DNA of 64,000 bases from Bacteroidales bacterium UBA6192 (lineage in GTDB: Bacteria > Bacteroidota > Bacteroidia > Bacteroidales > F082): contig DITE01000059.1 of assembly GCA_002422725.1 (NCBI GenBank), forward strand, positions 1 to 64,000. Reading direction: 5' to 3'. The notes under the pieces are model-generated. The model worked only from the letters and a program-made list of their open reading frames with translations, was not told where the DNA came from and did no database searches. This document shows positions 45,875 through 53,287 of this stretch, piece after piece; the first letter of the stretch is position 1; every line of letters begins with the position of its first letter. The position numbers and the translations under genes are program-made.

Positions 45875-45905
45875 AATGTTCCCCCGGTTTTGCCAGGGGA
45901 ACATT
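45875..45905 (-). other. Intercistronic hairpin between the two rhodanese genes
   Basis: Perfect 10-bp stem AATGTTCCCC (45875-45884) with GGGGAACATT (45896-45905) and an 11-base loop. On the minus strand it is followed by only a short TTT run, so it is more likely an RNA processing or stability element, or a partial terminator, than a full stop. Confidence 0.6.
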
Positions 45906-45941
45906 TTGGGTTTTCTTATCGATTTTATTCAATTCAACTCA

Positions 45942-46955
45942 CTAGGGAGTTACGAAAGGATAATCCTTGACTTCGGTTGCAGGAATAAAAGTGTTTGCGG
46001 TGTTGTTGGCCACCATAACGTCATAAATCATACCATTACCACCATACAGTATACTGCGGGCATCATAACCGATAATACGGAGGTATCCTGCTAAATAGGA
46101 GCTGGTTTGTCCTGTGAAGCAATAAAGTACATTTGGTTTTGTTGTTGACAAGGTTAGCAAATCCTGAGCCAGGAGGAATGGATGTGGGTCGTTGGCAGTT
46201 GGAGGTGGAGTATAGTTAATTGCACCGTCAATATGACCCAGGTTTGTGTACAGGTTTGCTGGCCAGAAATTGATAATCTGATATGTGTTCAGGTCAGCAT
46301 AAAGGTTGGTGCTGGTGATGGTAGCGGGGCCATAGGTAGCTGCAAGCAGTTTTTCTATTTGTGCTTCAACAATTTCCTTACCTGTTTTTTTGCCGGTATT
46401 CAATACAGGCAGGTCACCTTTTGCAGGTTTGGCAGGCGAAGCGTCCTTAATAAAGAAAGCAGCCTTGTCATTTTTCAGGTTATCAGTCCAACGGCTTGAG
46501 AAAGCACTGTTCCATGATGACATTCCCCATTTAAGCGACACGATTTTATTGCCATAGCCTGCAGCACGCAACAAAGATACGGCATATGCTGAGGTTTGAC
46601 CAGTAAAACATGTAACCACGATGCGTTCGTAATTGTCAACATTGATTGTTTTCATGTGTTCAATTAAGTTGGGAAGTCCAACCAGAACAGCACCCTGAAT
46701 ATGACCAGTGTTATACACTTCTTGTGAACGAATGTCGATGATGTATTGCTTTGAAGCGTCAGCGAGAATTTGCTGATATACTGCCTCTGCGCCAACTACA
46801 AAACTTCCCAGGTTAAATTTCAGGTCTTGCTCAAGGTAATCTACAGCAAGTTCTGATTCGTTGATTTTTGGGTCGTCGTTGTCTTTCTTACAGGAGGTAA
46901 CGAATAGGAACCCGAATACCATTGTGAGGATTAAAAAATAATTGATCTTTTTCAT
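45942..46955 (-). CDS. Lipoprotein with two rhodanese domains, copy 2
   Basis: 337 residues; lipobox LFVTSC (Cys22). It is colinear with the copy downstream. First domain: YIIDIRSQEVYNTGHI and CFTGQTS (Cys116). Second domain: YQIINFWP, GHIDGAINYTP and CFTGQTS (Cys279). The WGMSSWNSAF motif after the first domain matches FGMCAWNSFF in the other copy. All four active loops in the pair are intact, which argues for selection on catalysis. It lies 50 bases after the cytochrome gene and 85 bases before its paralog, all on the minus strand. It probably arose by tandem duplication. Confidence 0.88.
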   Translation of the reverse strand: MKKINYFLILTMVFGFLFVTSCKKDNDDPKINESELAVDYLEQDLKFNLGSFVVGAEAVYQQILADASKQYIIDIRSQEVYNTGHIQGAVLVGLPNLIEHMKTINVDNYERIVVTCFTGQTSAYAVSLLRAAGYGNKIVSLKWGMSSWNSAFSSRWTDNLKNDKAAFFIKDASPAKPAKGDLPVLNTGKKTGKEIVEAQIEKLLAATYGPATITSTNLYADLNTYQIINFWPANLYTNLGHIDGAINYTPPPTANDPHPFLLAQDLLTLSTTKPNVLYCFTGQTSSYLAGYLRIIGYDARSILYGGNGMIYDVMVANNTANTFIPATEVKDYPFVTP

Positions 46956-47005
46956 AGTAGTGTGTTAATTTTAATGAATGATTTAATTGTTGAGTTATTA
47001 AAGGG

Positions 47006-48370
47006 TTATTTATTTTCCTGAATTTTTGCGAACCATGATGACGGGAGTTTATTGTCTACCGTATAGAATTTGGTTGCGGCCATTTCCCATTCCAGAAGGT
47101 CGCTTTGGAATAAGTATAAGTCCTTGTTTATCAATTCACCGTCAACATTGCGAATATGGCAGCTGGCTGTACAGTTTTGTCCGTCAAGTCGCGTAGTACG
47201 GCTGGTCCAGCGCAGAATATTGTGGGGCGAAGTGTAATTGTAAGTTGGCTTAGCGTGGAAAGCGGCATACTCATCAACCCCATACTCTTCCCAGTTATCA
47301 GGAGCAGCGAGAGTGCGCCTTACTGTAGTAAGTCTGAATCCTGGCCTGAGGCCTGGCAGCGTATTCATGGCAATTTTAAAGTCGAGATAGGCAGGAATGC
47401 GTGCACCATCGCCATGAACATGGCAGCTTCCGCAATTATTATAATCCTGAGAGTGGCATACCTGGCAGTTGAAATCGTCGATATGCATCATGTGGTAAAC
47501 ATTGTTTTTTTGTGTATTTTGATGGCAATCAAGGCATTTAGGCATGAGTTTGGATGCATAACGTTGTTCAAGTTTTTCATCTTCACCGTGCATTTCCTGT
47601 CCTGTGTGGCAATCCAGGCAGGTAAACTGAAGTTTTGTTAAGTGGGCATCAGGAACGGTACCCGATGCAACACCAAGATACGCATGGCCGCCACGGGAAG
47701 TATGACAACTGACACAGGTTTTAAGCATATCAGGTGTTTTCGTGAAATTATGCCCTGCTGCAAGACCTCCTCCTGCAATCGGTGGGCGCACAACATGGCA
47801 GTTTCCACAGGTGCCGTGGCAGGTTGCGCAGTTTTTGTTATACCCTTCGATCTGGTGCTGGGGCAGTTTGTCGAAGTCGTCAGAACCTGAATAGCCACTC
47901 CTCAAAGCTACTGCCCTCATTTGTCCGTAACCATTGTGTATGCTGTTTCCGAAATTTTTGGTAGCATCTTCGTGACAGGATCCGCATGTTTGCTGATAAT
48001 TTGTTGATGGATGTGCTACGAAATCACCTGAGTGTGCAAGGGTTTTGTCATCAACTTGATCAACGCCACCATGACAAGCTGTACATCCTATATTATAATG
48101 GCTTGATGCTTTATAGGCTTCAAAACCAGCACCACCCATGTATACCCTGTCGTATGGCTCGTAGTGAGGCGCTTCGCCTCCGCAACCTCCTGCCGGGGCA
48201 GCAGTGTCGGGTGTGTAAACCAATTGAAGGTGGGCATAGTTTGTGTGGCATTCGATGCATGATCCGTAGCCCTTTTCATTTACTTTATCAGAGTCTTTCT
48301 TTGAACAACTCATGAGTATCAGTCCTCCTGAGGCTATTGTAATCAAGAAGGTTTTCAGTAGTAATTTCAT
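47006..48370 (-). CDS. Multiheme cytochrome c lipoprotein (ten CXXCH plus one CX3CH)
   Basis: 454 residues; lipobox LILMSC (Cys22). CXXCH heme sites start at Cys38, 96, 129, 181, 188, 219, 251, 279, 302 and 313; an eleventh candidate with three residues between the cysteines is at Cys400-His405 (CTASCH). Many extra histidines suggest bis-His ligation. The first ten sites span residues 38-317; the C-terminal 130 residues are a heme-poor domain. I cannot assign it to nitrite, tetrathionate or other named reductases. As a lipid-anchored electron carrier it could pass electrons between the periplasm and an external or sulfur acceptor. It is first in an operon with two rhodanese lipoproteins and divergent from a Crp/Fnr regulator. 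Confidence 0.93.
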   Translation of the reverse strand: MKLLLKTFLITIASGGLILMSCSKKDSDKVNEKGYGSCIECHTNYAHLQLVYTPDTAAPAGGCGGEAPHYEPYDRVYMGGAGFEAYKASSHYNIGCTACHGGVDQVDDKTLAHSGDFVAHPSTNYQQTCGSCHEDATKNFGNSIHNGYGQMRAVALRSGYSGSDDFDKLPQHQIEGYNKNCATCHGTCGNCHVVRPPIAGGGLAAGHNFTKTPDMLKTCVSCHTSRGGHAYLGVASGTVPDAHLTKLQFTCLDCHTGQEMHGEDEKLEQRYASKLMPKCLDCHQNTQKNNVYHMMHIDDFNCQVCHSQDYNNCGSCHVHGDGARIPAYLDFKIAMNTLPGLRPGFRLTTVRRTLAAPDNWEEYGVDEYAAFHAKPTYNYTSPHNILRWTSRTTRLDGQNCTASCHIRNVDGELINKDLYLFQSDLLEWEMAATKFYTVDNKLPSSWFAKIQENK

Positions 48371-48496
48371 ATCTTTAAGATGTTTTGGTTCCAGTTCATT
48401 TTCGATGTAAAGATCGCTTAGAAAAAAAAACTGTGAATGAATTAACAGCCCTCATTGGTTACCTATATGAATGCTATTACTCATGAAAGATTATGA

Positions 48497-48507
48497 CCTG
48501 TATCAGG
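48497..48507. promoter_or_regulatory. Short palindrome in the cytochrome/regulator divergent region
   Basis: CCTGTATCAGG has palindromic CCTG/CAGG arms and overlaps the expected -33 position of the Crp/Fnr gene promoter. It could be an operator, but it is short and does not match the TTGAT-N4-ATCAA Fnr or TGTGA-N6-TCACA Crp consensus. Confidence 0.25.
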
Positions 48508-48526
48508 AATTTTGCTGATTTTTTCG

Positions 48527-48534
48527 TAACTTTG
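48527..48534 (+). promoter_or_regulatory. -7 element for the Crp/Fnr regulator gene
   Basis: TAACTTTG matches TAnnTTTG, 19 bases before ATG 48554; no TTG at the expected distance. Confidence 0.5.
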
Positions 48535-48553
48535 CATTCCATTAATAATAAAT

Positions 48554-49249
48554 ATGCCAAACTCCAATCAATATACTGGCTGTACGGTAAGCATGCATAA
48601 GTGCCGGTGCTTCGAAAAGTTAACTGAAGAGGAAAGTTTGATATTGGATTCCAAATCAGTGGTTATCAGGTATAAAAAAGGAGAAATAATTAGTAAAAAG
48701 GGCAGTTTCTCCTCTCATGTAATGTATTTGATCAGTGGGTTAGCAAAAGTGTTTATCGATGACGGAGTGAACACGCTGGTGCTAAAGATCGTTCCTCCTG
48801 GTACTTTGTTTGGACTCTCTTCACTCAGCGAGGGGAACACAACTTTTCAGTATTCAGCAAAGGCCTATATCGAATCAGAGATCAGGCTCATTGAGATTGT
48901 TGCATTCCGCGAAATGCTTATGCGAAATGCTGCTTTTGCCAAAGAAGTGATTGATACCCTCAGTTCAAACAGTGCACAGATTAATGGCAGATTCTTTTGT
49001 CTCACCCACAAACAATCATACGGCAGACTGGCTGACATTTTGCTTTGTTTGTCCGACAGGATATTTAAAGCAGAGGAATTTGAATTGCCCTTGTCACGCA
49101 AGGAACTGGCCGAATTATCGGGAATGAGTCCGGAGACCGTGATCCGTATGCTGAAAAAGTTCGATGAAGATGGACTGATCAATCTGGATGGTAAAAATCT
49201 CAGTATTAAGGATTATGGCCGGTTGAAACGCGTTAGCGAATCAGGTTGA
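48554..49249 (+). CDS. Crp/Fnr family transcriptional regulator
   Basis: 231 residues. N-terminal cyclic-nucleotide-binding fold (VIRYKKGEIISKKGSF, GLAKVFI, IVPPGTLFGLSSL) and a C-terminal winged helix (PLSRKELAELSGMSPETVIRMLKKFDEDGLI). The first 20 residues hold cysteines at about 10, 17 and 19, with further cysteines in the dimer helix region; this resembles but does not match the Fnr iron-sulfur ligand spacing. It likely senses oxygen, redox state or a small molecule and may control the divergent cytochrome-rhodanese operon, and possibly the MbnP/MbnH pair that converges on its end. Confidence 0.93.
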   Translation: MPNSNQYTGCTVSMHKCRCFEKLTEEESLILDSKSVVIRYKKGEIISKKGSFSSHVMYLISGLAKVFIDDGVNTLVLKIVPPGTLFGLSSLSEGNTTFQYSAKAYIESEIRLIEIVAFREMLMRNAAFAKEVIDTLSSNSAQINGRFFCLTHKQSYGRLADILLCLSDRIFKAEEFELPLSRKELAELSGMSPETVIRMLKKFDEDGLINLDGKNLSIKDYGRLKRVSESG

Positions 49250-49292
49250 AAAGTAATCTATTGTTTTCACTCTGCCGTCATTCAGCCAGGCA

Positions 49293-50450
49293 TTATTCAT
49301 CAGGCATTTTGCCCGGGTGACTGAATTCAGGATTATTCAGGAATTCATTATCCTGCAGCGACAATATAAATGCTTTCAAATCTGCTTTTTCCTGAGGTGT
49401 CAGCTGCACACCCCCCTTCAATACATGATGCATCAGCGGATCGATTTGAGGGGATAATTTCACATCATGCGAATAGTAATTGATCACATCGTCGAGCGTG
49501 GCGAAACGGCCATCGTGCATATAAGGCCCGCTTAAAGCAACATTGCGTAAGGTGGGTGCCTTATAGGCTCCTTTGTGCATGGGATCGCCGGTTACAGCGA
49601 AACGATCGAACGGGTCGCTGAACAGGGTGTCTTTGCCGTTGTTATAGAACAGATGTGTTGTAAATAAAGGGTTTCCACCTCCTCCATGACAATGAAAACA
49701 ATCAGCACCTTCTTCGGTGGTGAATAACACATAGCCATTAAGTTCACTTTGTGTGAGTTGTAGTTCGCCCCGCAGGAAACTGTCGAAGCGTGAGTTTGCC
49801 GAAACAAAGGTGCGGATGAACTGTGCGATAGCCCTTTGAATGTTTAAAAAAGTAATGGTGTTGCTTCCGAACGCATTAAAAAAGAGTTCAGGATAACCCT
49901 CAATTTCCTGAAAAAGCTCTTTTACCCGAGTTGTATCCCCTGCCATTTCATCTTCAGCAATAACAGCAAGCCTGACAAAATCTTCCAGATTACGGTAATC
50001 AGGCTTGTCATTTTGAGGATAAAGAAAGCCATTCCATCCATATCCACTCCTGTTCCAGACCAGATTAACAAGGGGCAGCACCACATGGTGGGTCTGTTGT
50101 CCATTGAGCCCATGAACAAAGCCCCCGGCGAAGACTGGATGATCAATACCTGCCTCGAAATTATTTGCCTGGATATGACAACTCGAACAACTCATCAGAG
50201 AGTCGGGATGGGTTCGGCCACTGAGTCTGCCATCATAAAACAGGTAGCGTCCCAGACGAATACCTTCAACTGTGAATGGGTTGTCATCCGGGATATTCAG
50301 GATGGTTGGGAAACCAAACGGAATTGTTAATTCATAGGCTGTGGGTTGATGAACAGGCGGCTCTGCTTTGTTTTTGCAGGCACTCATGTTCAGCAAAATG
50401 ATAACGCAACTTATCCAGAAGTAATATTTATACAAGATCAAAAAACTCAT
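49293..50450 (-). CDS. MbnH-like diheme cytochrome c peroxidase/MauG family lipoprotein
   Basis: 385 residues; lipobox NMSAC (Cys25). Two heme-binding sites: CSSCH (88-92) in an N-terminal domain with DGRLSG, and CFHCH (251-255) followed by GGGGNPLFTTH. LRNVALSGPYMHDGRF near residue 310 is the family's conserved loop. Such enzymes either reduce peroxide or, in the MauG/MbnH branch, oxidise residues in a partner protein. The partner here is the MbnP-like protein, whose gene overlaps by four bases (ATGA at 50447-50450), favouring the MbnH role: tryptophan-to-kynurenine conversion in a copper-binding protein. A plain peroxidase role remains possible. Confidence 0.9.
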   Translation of the reverse strand: MSFLILYKYYFWISCVIILLNMSACKNKAEPPVHQPTAYELTIPFGFPTILNIPDDNPFTVEGIRLGRYLFYDGRLSGRTHPDSLMSCSSCHIQANNFEAGIDHPVFAGGFVHGLNGQQTHHVVLPLVNLVWNRSGYGWNGFLYPQNDKPDYRNLEDFVRLAVIAEDEMAGDTTRVKELFQEIEGYPELFFNAFGSNTITFLNIQRAIAQFIRTFVSANSRFDSFLRGELQLTQSELNGYVLFTTEEGADCFHCHGGGGNPLFTTHLFYNNGKDTLFSDPFDRFAVTGDPMHKGAYKAPTLRNVALSGPYMHDGRFATLDDVINYYSHDVKLSPQIDPLMHHVLKGGVQLTPQEKADLKAFILSLQDNEFLNNPEFSHPGKMPDE

Positions 50451-51319
50451 TGTAAAGGCCTGATAACAAATACATTTCTTCCATTTTCACAACCCTGTTG
50501 CATGGCCTCCTGCTGTTGCATAATACTGCCACCCCATTGGTTGTGGTCGTAAACATGGGGTGATTTGAACCAATTATCGACCTTCATTTCCAGTTCAAAA
50601 GATTGTGTGCTCCCATCTGTGATGGTGAAATTGAGGTCGTTAAATTCAACTGAAAAATAATTCTGAATAAAGCCGGCAACCGTGTTTAACTTCTGCGGAG
50701 GCTGATATCCTTCACAATGGTCATATTGCCTGCTTTCGCCGAACTGTTGAACAGCTGCTTTGCCTGTATCTTCGGCATATTCCTGACCAATGCCTAAATG
50801 AAAGTTAAATGGCTCAGTCTGTCCTTCGGGATTGATCCACTTTCCGTTGAGTTTCATATAATGGTAGCCACCGCCAAGATATTCGGGCCAGAACATGAAC
50901 GACTCAGGAGGGTTAACAAAGAGTCCGGAAATGTTTTTTTGCTCATTAATCCCGAAAGTAAAGCTGATGCCGGTGTAGGTTCCTGCCGGGATAATTTCAG
51001 CGGGTGCAATGATCAGACTGCCCTGCAGGTCGGTATCCACGTAAAAGCAACCACTATTACCTGTTATCTTGATGCTTTCACCTTTAGAGCGATGGAGGGT
51101 TAAGTCTGATAAAAACCATTGAATTTCGGTCACCATATATTGATTTCCTGCCTGGTTGGTGTAAATCAGTTCATCAAAATCAATATCCTGATTGTCAATG
51201 GTGTGCTTAAGCTGCATGACAATATGCCCGCCATTGGATGAATGATCGCCCTGGTTTTTGCAACCACCCATTATAAGCAGAATAAGAACTGCTGCCGGTA
51301 AAATGTGCCTGATTATCAT
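50447..51319 (-). CDS. MbnP-like copper-binding lipoprotein
   Basis: 290 residues; lipobox IMGGC (Cys20). FTFGIN (121-125), MFWPEYLGGGYHYMKLNG within 142-159 and FHLG near residue 174 are the conserved MbnP-family blocks, with histidines and tryptophan suited to copper binding. In methanobactin systems MbnP carries a kynurenine made by MbnH. Here the two are outside any methanobactin gene set. It is first in a two-gene operon with the MbnH-like peroxidase. A promoter on the minus strand has TATCTTTG at 51355-51348. Confidence 0.85.
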   Translation of the reverse strand: MIIRHILPAAVLILLIMGGCKNQGDHSSNGGHIVMQLKHTIDNQDIDFDELIYTNQAGNQYMVTEIQWFLSDLTLHRSKGESIKITGNSGCFYVDTDLQGSLIIAPAEIIPAGTYTGISFTFGINEQKNISGLFVNPPESFMFWPEYLGGGYHYMKLNGKWINPEGQTEPFNFHLGIGQEYAEDTGKAAVQQFGESRQYDHCEGYQPPQKLNTVAGFIQNYFSVEFNDLNFTITDGSTQSFELEMKVDNWFKSPHVYDHNQWGGSIMQQQEAMQQGCENGRNVFVIRPLQ

Positions 51320-51347
51320 GGTTTCAATTTTTGAAATTTAGGTACAA

Positions 51348-51378
51348 CAAAGATACAATCAATCGGACTAGAAGTAAA
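51348..51378 (-). promoter_or_regulatory. Promoter for the MbnP/MbnH pair
   Basis: On the minus strand TTT at 51378-51376, 20 bases, then TATCTTTG at 51355-51348; leader about 22 bases. Confidence 0.6.
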
Positions 51379-51586
51379 GCATATCAGCTTATTTATACCG
51401 GATTCTAAATAGTGAGGGTTGTTTGTCTTCTTGAGGGTTAAACTTATTCAACTAGTTGACTTTTTAATCGGGTAGATAATTTATACTCATTCTAAATTGC
51501 TTTGGCAAGCCTTTTATTTACTGCAAAATGAAACATTAATCTGTTTTATGCGAAAAGCATGCCAGTATTAATTTTTTGTTGAATGC

Positions 51587-51617
51587 TTGCCATGTGTAAG
51601 AGGTTTGTTTATTTTTA
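51587..51617 (+). promoter_or_regulatory. Promoter for the 51668 secreted protein
   Basis: TTG at 51587-51589, 20 bases, then TATTTTTA at 51610-51617 (one off consensus); leader about 44 bases. Confidence 0.55.
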
Positions 51618-51667
51618 TGAGCCTAATCAGAGATTATAGATAGTAAAACATACCTATTCATGAGTAA

Positions 51668-53230
51668 ATGACTACGTTAAAAATCATATATATCTTTCTT
51701 TTCCTGCTCTTTTTATATTTCAAACCAGTGGTTTCATGCTCCCAGGAATATTTTAATATGCGAATAGATGTTATTGAATCTGGCTCTTATGATGTGTGCC
51801 AAGATATTTTAGCATTAAATGATGGTTATCTCATCCCAGCAAACTATGTAGAGGAAATTAATGATAATACATGGTCAAATTGCTTTATAAAACTTGATCA
51901 GGAAGGTAATATCGTCAATAGCAAATGTTATGATAATAGCATTGTAAGCAAAGTTTTGAGCTATTATCAAGGAAGCTTACGTCAAAGTAATTACAATGAA
52001 GTTTACTATAATGTCGGATATTGCAGATATTATATTAATAGTGAAAATGTTTATACAGGATTAATTTATAAGATTAATTCGGATTTTGATACGCTTTGGA
52101 CAAGAACATATACTGATCTTGAGAAGCTAAATGATATTGATCACGTTTTTTACCACTTGAGTATAGTTTCCAATGATAATTTGATTATTTCCGGGTATAT
52201 ACGAGACAGCTCAGCAAACTATAAAGCATTGCTTATGCTTGTTGACAGTTCAGGAAATGAGCAATGGCGCCGGTATTACGAAAGCGGGCCTTACAATAAG
52301 GGCATCAATGTGATCCCCACCCCTGACGGAGGATTTGCCCTTTCGTGCTACAAATGGGTTCCGCAAAACAACACAGCACACAACTACCTGATCAAAACCG
52401 ACAGCTTGGGCAATGAGCAATGGCGACGCTTCATTGGAGGCCTTTATAAAGATGGTCCTTTATATCTGGCCAACTCGCCCGACAGCACCATCGTTGGAGC
52501 TTATGAATATTCGGATGGTTTGGCACCTTCTTCGTCAGACAGTTACAATCGTATTGCAGTTGTGAAATATACCCTACAGGGGGACAATCTGTTTGAGAAG
52601 ATATATGGTGAAAGTATTCTGAATCGACGGGTCTCATCCATAACACCGGATAACCAGGGGAATTTTGTCGTGTCAGGTTCAAATAAATTCTATCCTCCTG
52701 AAGGAAATTACTCTTATGAAGGTACTTTACTCAAGGTGGACAATAGCGGCGATTTCGTTTGGTACAGGCAATACAGACACCCAAGCACAACTGTTTCCTT
52801 TAATTACCTGGAGGGTGTCACCCATGCGCCTGACGGTGGTTTTGCTGCTGTAGGTACAATATACGGAATGCACCCTGATCCTTTAGGTCAGGATATGTGG
52901 GTAATCAAGGTGGACAGCATGGGCTGCATCAACTTTGATGATTGCTGGGTGGGTGAGAAAGAACTGCCGATGCCACAAAACGAAACGGCCATGCTGCGTG
53001 TGCACCCAAACCCTGCAAAGGACAGGATACGGCTTGATTTTGGGTCGGAAGCACTTCACTTGCCAAAAACACTCAGGCTGTACGACAGCTATGGACAGGT
53101 GCGCCAAAACGTTCAACTGGAGCCGGGCCTTACCGAAGCCGATATAAGCGGCCTACCGCCGGGGATGTATGTGGGGGTGGTTTGGTGCAATGAACTGCAA
53201 TTGGGAACATTCAAATTTGTTGCATATTAA
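51668..53230 (+). CDS. T9SS-secreted propeller-like protein with mosaic composition
   Basis: 520 residues; signal peptide with cleavage near VVSCSQ (a lipobox is less likely given the T9SS tail). Repeats of the type NEQWRRYYESG, PDGGFALSCY, APDGGFAAVG and VDNSGDFVWYRQY suggest a beta-propeller. The T9SS type A sorting domain begins near 52990 (HPNPAKDRI). The first 200 codons are visibly richer in A and T (AAT, TAT, ATA) than the remainder, which has CCC, GGC and CTG codons, so the gene may be a recombinant. Its sorting domain resembles that of the next gene. Function unknown; surface display is predicted. Confidence 0.82.
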   Translation: MTTLKIIYIFLFLLFLYFKPVVSCSQEYFNMRIDVIESGSYDVCQDILALNDGYLIPANYVEEINDNTWSNCFIKLDQEGNIVNSKCYDNSIVSKVLSYYQGSLRQSNYNEVYYNVGYCRYYINSENVYTGLIYKINSDFDTLWTRTYTDLEKLNDIDHVFYHLSIVSNDNLIISGYIRDSSANYKALLMLVDSSGNEQWRRYYESGPYNKGINVIPTPDGGFALSCYKWVPQNNTAHNYLIKTDSLGNEQWRRFIGGLYKDGPLYLANSPDSTIVGAYEYSDGLAPSSSDSYNRIAVVKYTLQGDNLFEKIYGESILNRRVSSITPDNQGNFVVSGSNKFYPPEGNYSYEGTLLKVDNSGDFVWYRQYRHPSTTVSFNYLEGVTHAPDGGFAAVGTIYGMHPDPLGQDMWVIKVDSMGCINFDDCWVGEKELPMPQNETAMLRVHPNPAKDRIRLDFGSEALHLPKTLRLYDSYGQVRQNVQLEPGLTEADISGLPPGMYVGVVWCNELQLGTFKFVAY

Positions 53231-53287
53231 AATGTATAATTCAGATTAGGTCGATATGAATTGGTAATAAATCAAAAAAATACAACC

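Larger units (their letters stand above)
51320..51667. other. Divergent promoter region, no gene
   Basis: 348 bases between divergent genes. It contains the MbnP-like gene promoter and the promoter of the 51668 gene; otherwise AT-rich with nothing else supportable. Confidence 0.6.
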
